Of a stretch of 64,000 bases of DNA, positions 8,558-17,374 are shown one piece after another. The stretch lies in contig CALNYW010000005.1 of assembly GCA_942490985.1 (NCBI GenBank), forward strand, positions 372,001 through 436,000. The letters are read 5' to 3'. The notes under the pieces were generated by a model, which was not told the DNA's origin, made no database searches, and worked only from the letters and a program-made list of their open reading frames with translations. This stretch comes from Thiosocius sp942490985 (GTDB taxonomy: Bacteria > Pseudomonadota > Gammaproteobacteria > Chromatiales > Chromatiaceae). Positions within the stretch are counted from its first letter, which is position 1; each line of letters begins with the position of its first letter. A program made the position numbers and the translations under genes.

Positions 8558-8953
8558 TCAATCAAATCTCGGTACCGGGTTCGTGCGATACCAGGTCTTA
8601 CCTTCGTCCTCGCTTTCCCAGATCTGCTGATCGACAAGTTGGCGGACGACCTGGCGGTCTGTCAGCACGTATTTGATGACCGCTGTCTGGACCCAGCGAG
8701 TGTCGCTGACCTTGGTCAAAGGACTCGACTCATAGCCGGTTACACGAATATTGTCGAGACCTTCCTGTGCAGTAATCGCCTCATTCTCGTCAGGTTTGAG
8801 GAATAAAACCATCTTCTCCAGCGCGCCCCAGCGGACCGTGTCCTCAAACGCGCTGACCTTGTAGGCCAGGTCCTTCGGCTTGTCGCCATAGGCCAGGGTC
8901 TGGCAACCGGCCAATAAAACCAACAGACAGCAGACGAGAGCACGCATGGGCAT
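8558..8953 (-). CDS. Small lipoprotein
   Basis: The 131-residue product has a short signal with a lipobox (MPMRALVCCLLVLLAGC), so it is predicted to be lipidated and anchored in a membrane. The mature part (YGDKPKDLAYKVSAFEDTVRWGALEKMVLFL...) contains mixed beta and alpha segments and ends with WESEDEGKTWYRTNPVPRFD, a pattern seen in uncharacterised gammaproteobacterial lipoproteins. Two in-frame starts are possible, at 8953 and 8947, neither with a clear ribosome binding site. It is divergent from the TraB-family gene with about 70 bases between. Its function is unknown. Confidence 0.75.
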   Translation of the reverse strand: MPMRALVCCLLVLLAGCQTLAYGDKPKDLAYKVSAFEDTVRWGALEKMVLFLKPDENEAITAQEGLDNIRVTGYESSPLTKVSDTRWVQTAVIKYVLTDRQVVRQLVDQQIWESEDEGKTWYRTNPVPRFD

Positions 8954-9020
8954 CACGACAAGATTCGGAAACAAGGCCCCATGTTAGATATGATGCAAAG
9001 CCCCATGCAAGGAGCTCTAC

Positions 9021-10244
9021 ATGCCGGTCGTTGACGCTTCCCCCGCCGACAGCGAATCGCAGAACCCAAACCTGCTGCGCGTGGTGCAGCATGGCGACAC
9101 GTCGATCACGCTACTCGGCACCGCGCATATCTCGCGCTCCAGCGCCGACCAAGTGGCCCGCGAACTCGACAGCAAAGCCTATGAAGCGGTAGCGATCGAG
9201 CTCTGCCCAAGTCGGTTCGACGCGCTCAACAATCCACAGCGCCTGGCTGAATTGGATCTGATGCAGGTGCTGCGCCAGGGCAAGGCTTCGATGGTGATGG
9301 CCAACCTGGCCATGGCGGCCTACCAGCAACGACTCGGCGAGCAGCTCGGCATCGAGCCGGGGGCCGAGATGCGTATGGCGATCGAGCAGGCCGACAAACA
9401 TGACCTGCCGGTGGTACTGATCGACCGCGAAATCGGCACGACGCTCAAACGCACGGCCCGCAATCTCAGTTGGTGGCGGCGCGGCATGTTATTCAGCGGG
9501 CTGGTGGCCAGCCTGGTGTCGCGCGAGGAAGTCAGCGAGGAAGACATCGAGCACCTCAAAGAAGGCGATGTACTGGAAACCACCTTCGCCGAGTTCGCCC
9601 ACGACAGGGATGATCTGTACCAACCGCTGATCGATGAGCGAGATCGCTACATGGCGGCCAAGCTCCGCGCCGCGGCCGCTGAGCACCCCGGCCGCCCGCT
9701 GCTCGCCGTGGTTGGCGCCGGACACCTGAACGGGATTGAAAAGTACCTGCGCGACCCATCGCCACCCCATGAGATCTTGACCGAACTGGACACCGTGCCG
9801 GCCAAATCGCGCTGGCCGAAACTGATCCCATGGGCAATTGCAGGGCTGGTGCTGGTCGGCTTCTACATTGGATTTTCGCGCAATCCGGATCTCGGCTGGC
9901 AGCTGGTCAGGGACTGGGTGCTCATTAACGGCGGATTATCGGCTCTCGGCGCATTGCTCGCCGCCGCCCACCCATTGACCGTGATCACGGCTTTTCTGGC
10001 CGCGCCGTTAACGTCTCTTAACCCCACGATCGGTGCCGGCATGGTCACGGCGGCCGCGGAGTTGATGCTGCGCAAGCCGCGGGTCGGGGACTTCAGCCGT
10101 CTGCGCGCCGATACAACAGAGCTGCGCGGCTGGTGGAAAAACCGTGTGTCCCGAACCCTGTTGGTGTTTCTGTTCAGCACGATCGGCTCTGCGGTAGGCA
10201 CTTACGTCGCCGGTTTCCTAATCTATGACCGACTTAACACTTGA
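9021..10244 (+). CDS. TraB/GumN-family membrane protein
   Basis: An AAGGAG ribosome binding site sits 7 bases before ATG 9021. The N-terminal 240 residues carry TraB-family signatures: LLGTAHIS, SRFDALNNPQRLAE, LPVVLIDREIGTTLKR and VVGAGHLNGIEKYL, with both GxxH motifs thought to form a metal or catalytic site in Tiki/TraB folds. The last 140 residues form several hydrophobic helices (LIPWAIAGLVLVGFYIGF, LSALGALLAAAHPLTVITAFLAAPL, LLVFLFSTIGSAVGTYVAGFLIY), anchoring the soluble domain. The plasmid homologue TraB/PrgY limits pheromone signalling in enterococci. The role of chromosomal proteins of this size is not established. Confidence 0.85.
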   Translation: MPVVDASPADSESQNPNLLRVVQHGDTSITLLGTAHISRSSADQVARELDSKAYEAVAIELCPSRFDALNNPQRLAELDLMQVLRQGKASMVMANLAMAAYQQRLGEQLGIEPGAEMRMAIEQADKHDLPVVLIDREIGTTLKRTARNLSWWRRGMLFSGLVASLVSREEVSEEDIEHLKEGDVLETTFAEFAHDRDDLYQPLIDERDRYMAAKLRAAAAEHPGRPLLAVVGAGHLNGIEKYLRDPSPPHEILTELDTVPAKSRWPKLIPWAIAGLVLVGFYIGFSRNPDLGWQLVRDWVLINGGLSALGALLAAAHPLTVITAFLAAPLTSLNPTIGAGMVTAAAELMLRKPRVGDFSRLRADTTELRGWWKNRVSRTLLVFLFSTIGSAVGTYVAGFLIYDRLNT

Positions 10245-10600
10245 TCGCGAAGGTCGTTCCTGATGGGCTGTTTTTTTCTTTGAAAGACAAAGCGTTAGCG
10301 GCCTTTCGGGATTTCCCTTAAGTATTTCCCCACCTGTACAGGGCAGCCGCAAGTCTTACCCTTAACGGTAATGGCTCATGCCAGATTAAAGCCACCGACA
10401 GGTATTGGTGGTCCCGGTCAAGCCAACGAACATCGGCCCCCTCCGGTCGACGGACTCCACGGCCACCGGCAAGTTACGGAGAGTTCCGTGGGGCGGTTGG
10501 ATTGTCCCGAAAAACTGTGCAGAACAGGCCCCGCTGATGCGGGGTCTGTTCTTTGCGCAGTAGCGACATCGCCCGATGTCTCCGCGCTATATCGGTCGCT
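10245..10600. other. 356-base intergenic region with possible structured RNA
   Basis: No protein gene fits between the TraB-family gene and the converging RND pump gene. Local pairings are frequent: TTACC/GGTAA near 10360, CCACC/GGTGG near 10395-10415 and CCACGG/CCGTGG near 10460-10495, ending in the hairpin at 10521-10552. A short trans-acting or 3'-UTR RNA on the plus strand is possible. I recognise no riboswitch or known small-RNA class. Confidence 0.35.
10521..10554. terminator. Strong hairpin between converging genes
   Basis: A 14-bp stem, AGAACAGGCCCCGC paired with GCGGGGTCTGTTCT with one G-T pair and a 4-base loop TGAT, is followed by a short T run on the plus strand. On the minus strand, TTTTT lies 8 bases beyond the stem. 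It may stop transcripts from both sides. The weak T tract lowers confidence. Confidence 0.6.
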
Positions 10601-13600
10601 TCACTCCTGCGCCAAAAGCGACCCGGTCCGTTTGTACATGACGCCGTAATAGACCACCGGGATGACGATCAAGGTCAGGATCGTCGAGACGAATAGACCG
10701 AAAATCAGCGACACCGCCAGACCAGCGAATATCGGGTCATCCAGGATGAAGAAGGCACCCGCCATCGCCGCCAAACCGGTCAACACGATTGGCTTCGCAC
10801 GGACCGCAGCGGAGCGAATGACCGCGCGATCTAAGGCCACACCAGCGCGCAGTTCCTGATTGATGAAATCGACCAACAAGATCGAGTTTCGAACGATGAT
10901 GCCGGCCAGCGCGATCATGCCGATCATCGAGGTCGCGGTGAATTGCCCACCGCCGGTAAGCATCCCGACGATCGCGTGTCCGGGAAGGATGCCGATAACG
11001 GTAAGCGGGATCGGCGCCATGATGACCAGCGGCACCAGGTAGGACTTGAATTGCGCAACCACCAGCAAGTAGATCAGTAGCAGGCCAACCGAGTAGGCGA
11101 TCCCCATGTCCCGGAAGGTCTCATAAGTCACCTGCCATTCGCCATCCCACTTGATACTGTAGTCATAGGGATTGGTCGGCGGCGATAACATCCATTGCTC
11201 TGGCCCACCTGCGGCTTCCAGGCGATCGGAGATTGCAAAAAGCCCATACAGCGGGCTGTCCGTTGGTCCCGCCATATCCCCGGTGACGTAAACCACCGGC
11301 AACAGATCCTTGTGCTGAATACTGAACTCGCGAACCGCAGGGACCACTGCCGCGATCTCCGATAACGGCACCAGAGCGCCGCTTTCACTCCTTACCTTAA
11401 GCGCCAAGACCTGTGACAGATCGGCGCGATCACGCTCCGAATACCGTACCCGGATCGGCACGGCATATTTGAAATGGGTCGCATGCAAATAGCTCATGTC
11501 TTCGCCACCGAGCGCTATCCCCAACGCATCAACCACCGCGCTCTGCGGTATCCCGAGGCGCGCAGCCTTGGCCCGGTCTACCAGTACGACGCCTTTTTCC
11601 GACGGAAACTCGACCGAATCATCGACGTCGACGATATCGGTGGTCGACTCGAACACCTGGCGCAAGGCCTTGGCCGCGGCTATCTGGCCCTCGTAGTCGA
11701 GCCCGTAGACCTCGGCCACCAGCGGCGCCATCACCGGCGGGCCCGGCGGCACTTCAACGATCTTCGCGTTACCCCCCTGCGTCAGGGCGATCGCCTGAAC
11801 GGACTCACGGACCTCTCTAGCGATGTCGTGACTCTTGCGATCGCGTTCAGTGGCGGCGGTCAGGTTGACCTGGATATCACCCAGGTGGGCGCCCTCGCGC
11901 AGATAATACTGCCGCACCAGGCCGTTGAAGCTGATCGGCGCTGCGGTACCCGCATACACCTGGTAGTCAGCCACTTCCGGCACCGATGCCAGAAAAACGC
12001 CGATCTCGTTGAGCACCCGACTGGTACGTTCGAGACTCGTACCTTCGGGCATATCGAGGACGACCTGGAACTCCGATTTGTTGTCGAACGGCAGCATTTT
12101 GAGGATCACCGCGCGATTCACGACCAACAGGACCGACGCCCCGATCATTAGCAAGATCGCGGCCAGCAACAGCCAACGATTGCGATGCCCCCGCTTACCC
12201 AATAGGAAAGGTGACATCACGCGGTCGAAGAAGCGCTCCAGACCCGCATGACTTTCACCTTCGCCATGCTCCGCAAACCGATGAGCCACGGGCGCCAGCA
12301 GACGATTACTCATCCAGGGGGTGAAGACGAACGCGACGACCAGCGAAATCAGCATGCCGAGCGAGGCATTGATCGGGATCGGGCTCATATACGGCCCCAT
12401 CAACCCCGAGACGAAGGCCATCGGTAACAATGCCGCGATGACGGTGAACGTCGCCAGGATCGTCGGTCCACCTACCTCGTCCACCGCGGCGGGTATCGCA
12501 TCGAGCAGGCGTTTGGCACCGAGCGACAGATGCCGGTGAATATTCTCGACGACGACGATCGCATCGTCGACAAGGATGCCAATCGAGAAGATCAGCGCGA
12601 ATAACGAGACCCGATTGAGGGTAAAGCCCCAGGCCCAGGAGGCGAACAACGTCATCGCCAGGGTAACCACAACGGCCGCGCCGACGATCAGCGATTCACG
12701 CCAGCCCAGCGCCAGGAACACCAGCAACACCACCGAGGCCGTCGCAAAGACCAGCTTGCTGATCAGCTTCTTGGCCTTGGTGTCGGCCGTCGCACCATAG
12801 TTGCGGGTGACCTGCACGCCAATGCCGTCGGGTATGTAGATCCCCTCGAGTTGACCGAAGCGATCGATAACCCGTTGCGCAATCTCTACCGCATTGGTGC
12901 CCGGCTTCTTGGCGATCGCCAGGGTCACCGCCGGCGCCTCGCCGACATCGCGCAGCGCGGCATCCTGACTCGCTGACCCGGCGCCGGTCCAGACGTATGT
13001 CGTCGGGGTATCCGGGCCGCGGCGTACAGTGGCGACATCGCGCAGAAACACCGGCTTGCCGTCATGCAGACCCACCACCAGGTCACCGATCTCGTCTGCG
13101 TGACTGAGAAACACGCCGGCTTGAACCAGCAGTTCGTTGTCACTGGCCAGAATGCGAATATTGTCACGTGTGGTATTTGCCGCCTGCAGGGCCATTCTGA
13201 GGTCGCGCGGATCGAGGCCATGCGATGCCAGCGACTGCGGGTCTAGATCTACCGCAACGACATGATCGGCCGCTCCGATGGTGTATATGTCACGTGTTCC
13301 CGGTACGCGCTTGAGTTCAGATTCGATCGCATGGGCAACCTGTCCCAGTTCAAAGGCACCCTTGGCAGGGTCTTCAGACCACAGCGTCACGGTCACGATC
13401 GGCACATCGTCGATACCCTTCGGCTTGACGATCGGCGACCCGACCCCTGCCCCGGGTGGTACCCAGTCCCGGTTCGACATGATCTTGCTGTAAAGGCGCA
13501 CGATGGCGTCGGTGCGGTCTTCGCCGACCAGGTATTGCACCGTCAATACGGCCATACCCGGCATCGATGTCGAATAAACGTGGTCGATACCGTCTATCTC

Positions 13601-13834
13601 GTCGAGCACCTGTTCTGCGGGCGAGGCCACCAGGCTCTCCACTTCGCGCGCCGAGGCACCTGGAAACGGGATGAACACATTGGCGAAGGTGACATTGATC
13701 TGCGGTTCTTCCTCGCGCGGGGTCACCAACACGGCGAACACGCCCAGCAACAGGCCGACCAACGCCAACAACGGCGTTATCTGGGTGTTTTGAAAACGCG
13801 CCGCCACCCCTCCGGAAAAGCTCAGCTTGGCCAT
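10601..13834 (-). CDS. RND-family efflux permease
   Basis: The 1077-residue inner membrane proton-antiporter has the AcrB-like layout of two repeats, each with one transmembrane helix, a large periplasmic loop and five or six more helices. Visible landmarks are the first helix (PLLALVGLLLGVFAVLV), the signature of helix 4 GILVDDAIVVVENIHRH near residue 420 with the paired Asp residues of the proton relay, and the second-half helices LLLIYLLVVAQFKSYLVPLVIMAPIPLTVIG and GIIVRNSILLVDFIN. It follows its adaptor by 6 bases. No outer-membrane channel gene is nearby, so a distant TolC is likely. Substrate is unknown. Confidence 0.92.
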   Translation of the reverse strand: MAKLSFSGGVAARFQNTQITPLLALVGLLLGVFAVLVTPREEEPQINVTFANVFIPFPGASAREVESLVASPAEQVLDEIDGIDHVYSTSMPGMAVLTVQYLVGEDRTDAIVRLYSKIMSNRDWVPPGAGVGSPIVKPKGIDDVPIVTVTLWSEDPAKGAFELGQVAHAIESELKRVPGTRDIYTIGAADHVVAVDLDPQSLASHGLDPRDLRMALQAANTTRDNIRILASDNELLVQAGVFLSHADEIGDLVVGLHDGKPVFLRDVATVRRGPDTPTTYVWTGAGSASQDAALRDVGEAPAVTLAIAKKPGTNAVEIAQRVIDRFGQLEGIYIPDGIGVQVTRNYGATADTKAKKLISKLVFATASVVLLVFLALGWRESLIVGAAVVVTLAMTLFASWAWGFTLNRVSLFALIFSIGILVDDAIVVVENIHRHLSLGAKRLLDAIPAAVDEVGGPTILATFTVIAALLPMAFVSGLMGPYMSPIPINASLGMLISLVVAFVFTPWMSNRLLAPVAHRFAEHGEGESHAGLERFFDRVMSPFLLGKRGHRNRWLLLAAILLMIGASVLLVVNRAVILKMLPFDNKSEFQVVLDMPEGTSLERTSRVLNEIGVFLASVPEVADYQVYAGTAAPISFNGLVRQYYLREGAHLGDIQVNLTAATERDRKSHDIAREVRESVQAIALTQGGNAKIVEVPPGPPVMAPLVAEVYGLDYEGQIAAAKALRQVFESTTDIVDVDDSVEFPSEKGVVLVDRAKAARLGIPQSAVVDALGIALGGEDMSYLHATHFKYAVPIRVRYSERDRADLSQVLALKVRSESGALVPLSEIAAVVPAVREFSIQHKDLLPVVYVTGDMAGPTDSPLYGLFAISDRLEAAGGPEQWMLSPPTNPYDYSIKWDGEWQVTYETFRDMGIAYSVGLLLIYLLVVAQFKSYLVPLVIMAPIPLTVIGILPGHAIVGMLTGGGQFTATSMIGMIALAGIIVRNSILLVDFINQELRAGVALDRAVIRSAAVRAKPIVLTGLAAMAGAFFILDDPIFAGLAVSLIFGLFVSTILTLIVIPVVYYGVMYKRTGSLLAQE

Positions 13835-13840
13835 CGCCGA

Positions 13841-14902
13841 TCACCCGCCGCTGATCAGTTTGCGACGCTGCGCCTTCAAGCGAATCCCCGCAGCTACCGG
13901 ATTGGTGGCCACCAGTTCGCCCTCGACCAGCCCGGAAAGCACGCTGACATGCTCCGGGCCGGCGGGTGAACCCAGCCGCACCTGGCGCAGGAACACCCGG
14001 CCGGTCGCGTCGACCACGTAAACCCCAACCACCTCTGATCGGGTCAAAACCGACGACAATGGGATCACCAGAGCCGACTGCGTACCTGACATGAACCCGA
14101 CCTTGACGTACATGCCAGGGAAGACATTCTCGACGCCATCGGGCAAACGCAAACGGACTTCAAAGGTGTCCGAGCGCGGATCCGCGACCGGAAACACCGT
14201 CACCGCATCGGCGCTAATCCAGCGTTGCCCAATCTGCGCCTGCGCCTTGCGCTCGGCGCGAATCGCGTCAACCAGATTTTGTGGCACATTGACCGAGATC
14301 CGCATGCTGTCGAGCGACAAGCCAGTCATCAGTGGCCGCCCCGGCTGCACGGTCTCACCGATCTCGACATGGCGCTCAATGACGATGCCGTTATAGGGCG
14401 CTTTCACCTCGGTGTAGGCCAGCTCCTGGCGAGCCTGCTGCAACGCGGCCGTGGCCGCGTCTTCGTTCGCGCGCGCCTGCTTGCGCGCGGTGGTCGCCCG
14501 ATCCATATCCGCTTGGGCAACAGCCTGTTTCTCGAACACACCGCGAATCCGGGCAAACTCCTGTTCGGCATCGCGCCGCTGGGCCGTTGCCGCCTGGACG
14601 TTGGCCTCTGCCTGCCGAACCGCGGCGCGTTGCTGCGCATCGTCTATCCGAACGATCAGATCACCGGCACCAACATAGTCATCGATATCAAACCGGACAT
14701 CGACCACCTGGCCACTGGTCTGCGCCGACACCGTGGTTCGATTGGTGGCCTCGGCGACCCCGTCAAGGCGGTAGATGCGTGGCAGCTCAGCGCGCGTGAC
14801 CGGCACCGTTTCAAGTGCCGGTATTGTCTCCTCCGCATGCGCCGACATCACGCCCAATAGACTGACCGACAACACCAGTGGCCATAGACTGCTCGTATTC
14901 AT
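13841..14902 (-). CDS. RND efflux periplasmic adaptor (membrane fusion protein)
   Basis: This 353-residue adaptor links the RND permease to an outer-membrane channel. It has a signal peptide (LWPLVLSVSLLGVMSAHA), a first lipoyl half (TVSAQTSGQVVDVRFDIDDYVGAGDLIVRI), a long helical hairpin rich in Ala, Gln and Arg (about 80-150), a second lipoyl half (KAPYNGIVIERHVEIGETVQPG) and beta-barrel and membrane-proximal domains. ATG 14902 gives the signal peptide and has a GGGGCGGA ribosome binding site. The frame is open to 15007, but that would overlap zapE. It is the first gene of a two-gene operon with the permease 6 bases downstream. Confidence 0.92.
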   Translation of the reverse strand: MNTSSLWPLVLSVSLLGVMSAHAEETIPALETVPVTRAELPRIYRLDGVAEATNRTTVSAQTSGQVVDVRFDIDDYVGAGDLIVRIDDAQQRAAVRQAEANVQAATAQRRDAEQEFARIRGVFEKQAVAQADMDRATTARKQARANEDAATAALQQARQELAYTEVKAPYNGIVIERHVEIGETVQPGRPLMTGLSLDSMRISVNVPQNLVDAIRAERKAQAQIGQRWISADAVTVFPVADPRSDTFEVRLRLPDGVENVFPGMYVKVGFMSGTQSALVIPLSSVLTRSEVVGVYVVDATGRVFLRQVRLGSPAGPEHVSVLSGLVEGELVATNPVAAGIRLKAQRRKLISGG

Positions 14903-14984
14903 TGCATCCGCCCCGTTCGGACCCTTATTCCCTACAGACGTCGTGAGTATAGTGGCTCCAGGCAGAGACTGTATGACGACGGCT

Positions 14985-16088
14985 TTAACCCAGATGTGGC
15001 CTGCCAAGAAACGCCGGTGTCTGCATCTCCATGATCCGGCTCATGGTGCGCTGAAACTCGAACGCCAGGCGTTCGCCGACATACAGACGCTGAATGGGGG
15101 CTTCGGCACTCACCACCAGTTTCACCCGCCGGTCGTAAAACTCATCGATCAGGAAGATGAAACGCCTGGTCCGGTCATCGCGCGAGCCACCCATCACAGG
15201 GATATCGGAGAGAAAGACCATTTGATGGCAACGCGCCAGCTCAATGTAATCATTTTGGCTTCGGGGTGGGCCACAGAGCGCCTCGAAATCAAACCAAACC
15301 ATCGCTTCATCACGTAACCGGTAAGGCATCGATCGATGGTTGATGACGAGCTCACCGGGGCCGACCGGCTGCAGGCTGCTGAGCCGTTCGAACTCCGCCA
15401 ACAGATGCCGATCGGTATCAGCACCTAGCGGCGTGTGATACATCTGCGCCTGCTCCAGGACCTGCCGGCGGTAGTCGCGAACACCGCCAAGCTCAACGAC
15501 TTGGGTCCGTTGGTTCAGGAGATCGATCGCAGGCAAAAAACTTGCACGCTGAATGCCATCGCGATAGAGCGCATCAGGCACCACATTAGAGGTGGTCACC
15601 AGCACGATGTTCTGATCGAACAGGCTCCGTAGCAGGCCCGCAAGGATCACGGCATCGCCGATATCGACAACATTGAATTCGTCGAGACACAGCAGACGCC
15701 AGTCTTTGGCCATGCGCTGAGCGATCAGTCGCAAGGGATCAGACTTTCCGTGGATGCCGGTAAGTTCACTGTGAACCAGCTGCATGAACCGATGGAAGTG
15801 CAGACGCTTGCGAGGCAAGTCACCCAGCGCTTCGCAAAATAGATCCATCAACCATGTCTTACCGCGGCCCACGCCCCCCCAGAGGTAAGCGCCGCGGACC
15901 ACGGGCGCTGGGCGGCTTATCCAGGTCTTCCAACCACGCTCGACCGGCTGAGTAAGCTCATCGGCAACCCGCTGAAGTGCTTTCAGCGCGCCGCGCTGAT
16001 CGAGATCCGCAGTCAGGCTGTCGGCAACCAGCCGCTCATCATAGATCCTGAGCAGGTCTGGCGATCGGCTCCGATCGGTGCTGATCAA
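14985..16088 (-). CDS. zapE: Cell division ATPase ZapE (AFG1 family)
   Basis: ZapE is an AAA-like ATPase that associates with the FtsZ ring late in division in E. coli. The 367-residue protein has Walker A GGVGRGKT (71-78), the family block LHFHRFMQLVHSELTGI, Walker B LLCLDEFNVVDIGDA, sensor segment VLVTTSNVVPDALYRDGIQRASFLPAI and FDFEALCGPPRSQNDYIELA near the C-terminus. All are characteristic of AFG1/ZapE. It is cytoplasmic. It ends 82 bases before the efflux adaptor start on the same strand and follows the ArsR gene in the same direction. Confidence 0.95.
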   Translation of the reverse strand: MISTDRSRSPDLLRIYDERLVADSLTADLDQRGALKALQRVADELTQPVERGWKTWISRPAPVVRGAYLWGGVGRGKTWLMDLFCEALGDLPRKRLHFHRFMQLVHSELTGIHGKSDPLRLIAQRMAKDWRLLCLDEFNVVDIGDAVILAGLLRSLFDQNIVLVTTSNVVPDALYRDGIQRASFLPAIDLLNQRTQVVELGGVRDYRRQVLEQAQMYHTPLGADTDRHLLAEFERLSSLQPVGPGELVINHRSMPYRLRDEAMVWFDFEALCGPPRSQNDYIELARCHQMVFLSDIPVMGGSRDDRTRRFIFLIDEFYDRRVKLVVSAEAPIQRLYVGERLAFEFQRTMSRIMEMQTPAFLGRPHLG

Positions 16089-16154
16089 TGGTGCCGCTCA
16101 GGCATCCTCGGGCAACTCATGCCGGCGCGACACCAGGTAGGGTCATCAACAACG

Positions 16155-16493
16155 CTAACTTCGCGGATAACGATCATCGAGGTTCGCTGGACACAACACA
16201 CTCCGCATCGTGCCAACCAGTTCGAGCAATTTGCCATTGCGAATGCGGTAGTAGATGCGATTGGCCTCTTTGCGCGATGTCACGATGTTCTTGTTACGCA
16301 ACTGCTCCAGATGCTGCGAAATATTGCTCTGTGACGTGCCCGTCTGTTCCACGATCTCACCCACTGACAATTCGCGGTCACCCAGCGTGCAAAGAATCTT
16401 CCATCGCAGGGGGTGGGCCATCGCTTTCAGCGCATTGGCGGTCATGGTCGGATCTTCATCCGCGGGTGGTTGCGGTTCCATCGGCTCTGTCAT
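16155..16493 (-). CDS. ArsR-family regulator with SqrR/BigR-type cysteine pair
   Basis: A 112-residue winged-helix repressor. The DNA-binding part is ELSVGEIVEQTGTSQSNISQHLEQLRNKNIV with the wing at SRKEANRIYYRI. Cys35 (in WKILCTLGDRELSVGEI) and Cys101 (in MRSVLCPAN) are 66 residues apart. The reactive cysteines of the persulfide sensors SqrR (41/107) and BigR (42/108), as I recall them, have the same spacing, and the surrounding sequence matches that subgroup. In such sensors, polysulfide bridging of the two cysteines releases DNA and turns on sulfide-detoxifying genes. No sulfide:quinone oxidoreductase gene is adjacent, so targets are elsewhere or include the neighbouring two-component genes. 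Family is certain, persulfide sensing is inferred. Confidence 0.88.
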   Translation of the reverse strand: MTEPMEPQPPADEDPTMTANALKAMAHPLRWKILCTLGDRELSVGEIVEQTGTSQSNISQHLEQLRNKNIVTSRKEANRIYYRIRNGKLLELVGTMRSVLCPANLDDRYPRS

Positions 16494-16507
16494 GAGTCAC
16501 TCCTGCA

Positions 16508-17374
16508 TCAACCAGCCGCAGTCGAAGCACCCGCATGCCCGCCAATCTTTCGATAGCCGCGCATGTTCTTCGCTATGCAGATGATGTCATCAATGTCACC
16601 GTCGGGGTTGAGTACCGCGGTGCGGGAAAATAAAATAGGCAGACGCTCACCGCTCTTGGCGATGAATGCCGCATCGATGTCACGCAGTGCACCGGTGCGG
16701 ATCAGTGCCTCAAGCCAGGTGCCCAAAAAGGCATCCGCCTGCTCCTGTCCCTCTTCTTCGAACACGTCACCAATCGACATGCCAACGAGCTCACGCGGCG
16801 AATAACCCAGCATGTCACAAGCGGCCGGATTAACCTCGCGGATAACGCCGTCGGGCCTCAGGACCAACAAGGCCTCGCCCATGTATTTGACGATGTTCTC
16901 AAGATATTGTTTTGCTTGCGCAAGCTCTGCGGTGCGCTGCGCAACCTGCTCTTCGAGCACGCGATTGAGTTCGCGCTCCTTCTCGATCAGACGAAAGTAG
17001 GTGCTGATCTTGTTGATGAACTGGTTATCGTCGATCGGCTTGAGCAGATAATCCGCCGCGCCGACGTCGTAGCCCTTCCGTTGAAACTCTTCTGTTTTGA
17101 ACGCCGCGGTAAGGAAGATGATCGGGATGTCGCGGGTTTTCTTGCGCAACTTGAGCATCTGGGCCGTTTCAAAGCCATCGACCTCGGGCATTTGCACATC
17201 GAGGATGATCAGGTCGATATCGGGCTGGGCCTGGGCGATCTCGAGCGCTTGGGTGCCGCTGCTCGCCTCGAGAATGGCGACATCCATATGCTGCTCAACC
17301 AACGCCCGAAGCGTGAACAGGTTGTGCGGATTATCGTCTACTGCCAGCAGTTTGAAACCAGAGTAACGTTTCAT
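16508..17374 (-). CDS. Response regulator with C-terminal PAS domain
   Basis: Residues 1-125 form a CheY-like receiver: acidic pair in LLAVDDNPHN, phospho-acceptor Asp in LIILDVQMPEVDGF, Thr in IIFLTA and Lys in YLLKPID. A coiled-coil linker (KERELNRVLEEQVAQRTAELAQAK) leads to a PAS domain (MGEALLVLRPDGVIREVNPAACDMLGYSPRELVG, about 165-275). There is no DNA-binding, GGDEF or kinase output, so signalling is probably by protein contact or PAS-mediated sensing. It overlaps the upstream hybrid kinase gene by four bases (ATGA), so the two are translationally coupled and form one signalling pair. Confidence 0.9.
   Translation of the reverse strand: MKRYSGFKLLAVDDNPHNLFTLRALVEQHMDVAILEASSGTQALEIAQAQPDIDLIILDVQMPEVDGFETAQMLKLRKKTRDIPIIFLTAAFKTEEFQRKGYDVGAADYLLKPIDDNQFINKISTYFRLIEKERELNRVLEEQVAQRTAELAQAKQYLENIVKYMGEALLVLRPDGVIREVNPAACDMLGYSPRELVGMSIGDVFEEEGQEQADAFLGTWLEALIRTGALRDIDAAFIAKSGERLPILFSRTAVLNPDGDIDDIICIAKNMRGYRKIGGHAGASTAAG

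Noticed and set aside
11474..12151. A 225-codon plus-strand frame within the RND permease gene
   Set aside because: The minus-strand RND protein is unmistakable over this region. The antisense frame has no ribosome binding site or family motif.
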